From positions 4,522,697 to 4,586,696 of the forward strand of contig NC_090789.1 of assembly GCF_040054535.1 (NCBI RefSeq): a stretch of DNA of 64,000 nucleotides, read 5' to 3'. The translations under genes were made by a program, and so were the position numbers. The notes beneath the pieces were generated by a model. The model ran no database searches and was not told the origin of the DNA. It was given only the letters and a program-made list of their open reading frames with translations. Of the stretch, positions 63,666 to 64,000 are shown in pieces (the stretch's first letter is position 1; every line of letters starts with the position of its first letter). Source of the stretch: Antennarius striatus (Eukaryota; Chordata; Actinopteri; Lophiiformes; Antennariidae).

Positions 63666-64000
63666 GCAATGTGTGGTCTGGGGCGTTAATCAAAAAAATA
63701 AAGTAAAAAAAGGAAAAAGAAGGAACGTTTTTTTTTTTTTTACATTTCAAATTTGCTGCATTTCAAAAAAGCTCCAGTGTTGGCGGTTTATGCCGTGCGT
63801 CACGGCTTGGCAGACAAAGGATTGCAGGCAGAGATGACTCCGGTGACAAATGGGCGGGTAGGAATTTGCTCGGTAGCCCATTATTACCATGAAACACGAG
63901 AGCTTCGGCACCACGCTGCAGCCAATTAAAATGTGACCCCGTATTTCACTGTTACAAAGGGGTGATATATGGAACATATTTTGCATCATGTGTTGAATTA

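Larger units (their letters stand above)
57900..64000. other. Intergenic, no gene seen; several candidate regulatory blocks
   Basis: No exon recognised. Contains (CA)n tracts at 61200-61260 and 63616-63665. Repeat-poor, TAAT-containing blocks at about 58060-58140, 58600-58720, 62690-62900 and 63775-63960 have the texture of conserved non-coding elements. Confidence 0.45.

Noticed and set aside
48601..64000. Searched by eye for exons of 8q24 neighbours (nsmce2, sqle, mtss1, myc) on both strands
   Set aside because: No frame in this stretch showed recognisable sequence from those proteins.

Overview
The window is nuclear DNA from a bony fish, most likely a teleost. Three vertebrate genes are recognisable from their proteins. 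The coding DNA is split by short GT-AG introns, the rest is AT-leaning, and it is full of (CA)n/(TG)n microsatellites and scraps of teleost-type interspersed repeats. There is no bacterial or organellar content: no operons, CRISPR or rRNA, and I recognised no tRNA. The species cannot be named from the sequence alone.

Layout. (1) 45-9127, + strand: the last 17 coding exons of fam91a1, a partner of TBC1D23 and the WDR11 complex in endosome-to-Golgi vesicle capture. The exons join in frame to about 619 residues; the first ~215 residues lie off the left edge. A probable long 3'UTR follows. (2) 14625-15449, + strand: an intact single-coding-exon lratd2 (fam84b), an LRAT-domain protein lacking the usual catalytic Cys, with a CpG-rich 5' region and a possible 95-nt 5'UTR intron. 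(3) 15.5-41.2 kb: a gene desert with decayed retroelement pieces, an odd GATAC array that reverses orientation, a G-quadruplex motif, conserved-element-like single-copy DNA, a 1.1 kb Ser/Thr/Ala-coding minisatellite, and a cluster of CTCF-like motifs. (4) 43136-48126, - strand: trib1 in three coding exons (363 residues), a Tribbles pseudokinase that recruits the COP1 ubiquitin ligase, with a likely ~1.9 kb 3'UTR. (5) 48.6-64 kb: intergenic DNA upstream of trib1 with microsatellites, a decayed reverse-transcriptase scrap and several blocks that look like candidate enhancers.

The three genes belong to the human 8q24.13-q24.21 neighbourhood (FAM91A1, TRIB1, LRATD2), where they are spread over megabases; here they lie within 48 kb. 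lratd2 and trib1 keep the convergent orientation they have in human. They share no pathway that I know of, so the linkage is more likely held by shared regulatory DNA than by joint function.

The observations most worth following up are: the codon-phase minisatellite at 31.9-33.0 kb with a possible splice acceptor in front and a poly(A) signal overlapping its stop; the CTCF-like cluster at 36.6-38.6 kb between the convergent genes; the divergence of trib1 at its ATP-site lysine and COP1-binding tail; and a GC-AG intron in fam91a1. No previously unknown multi-gene system is evident.
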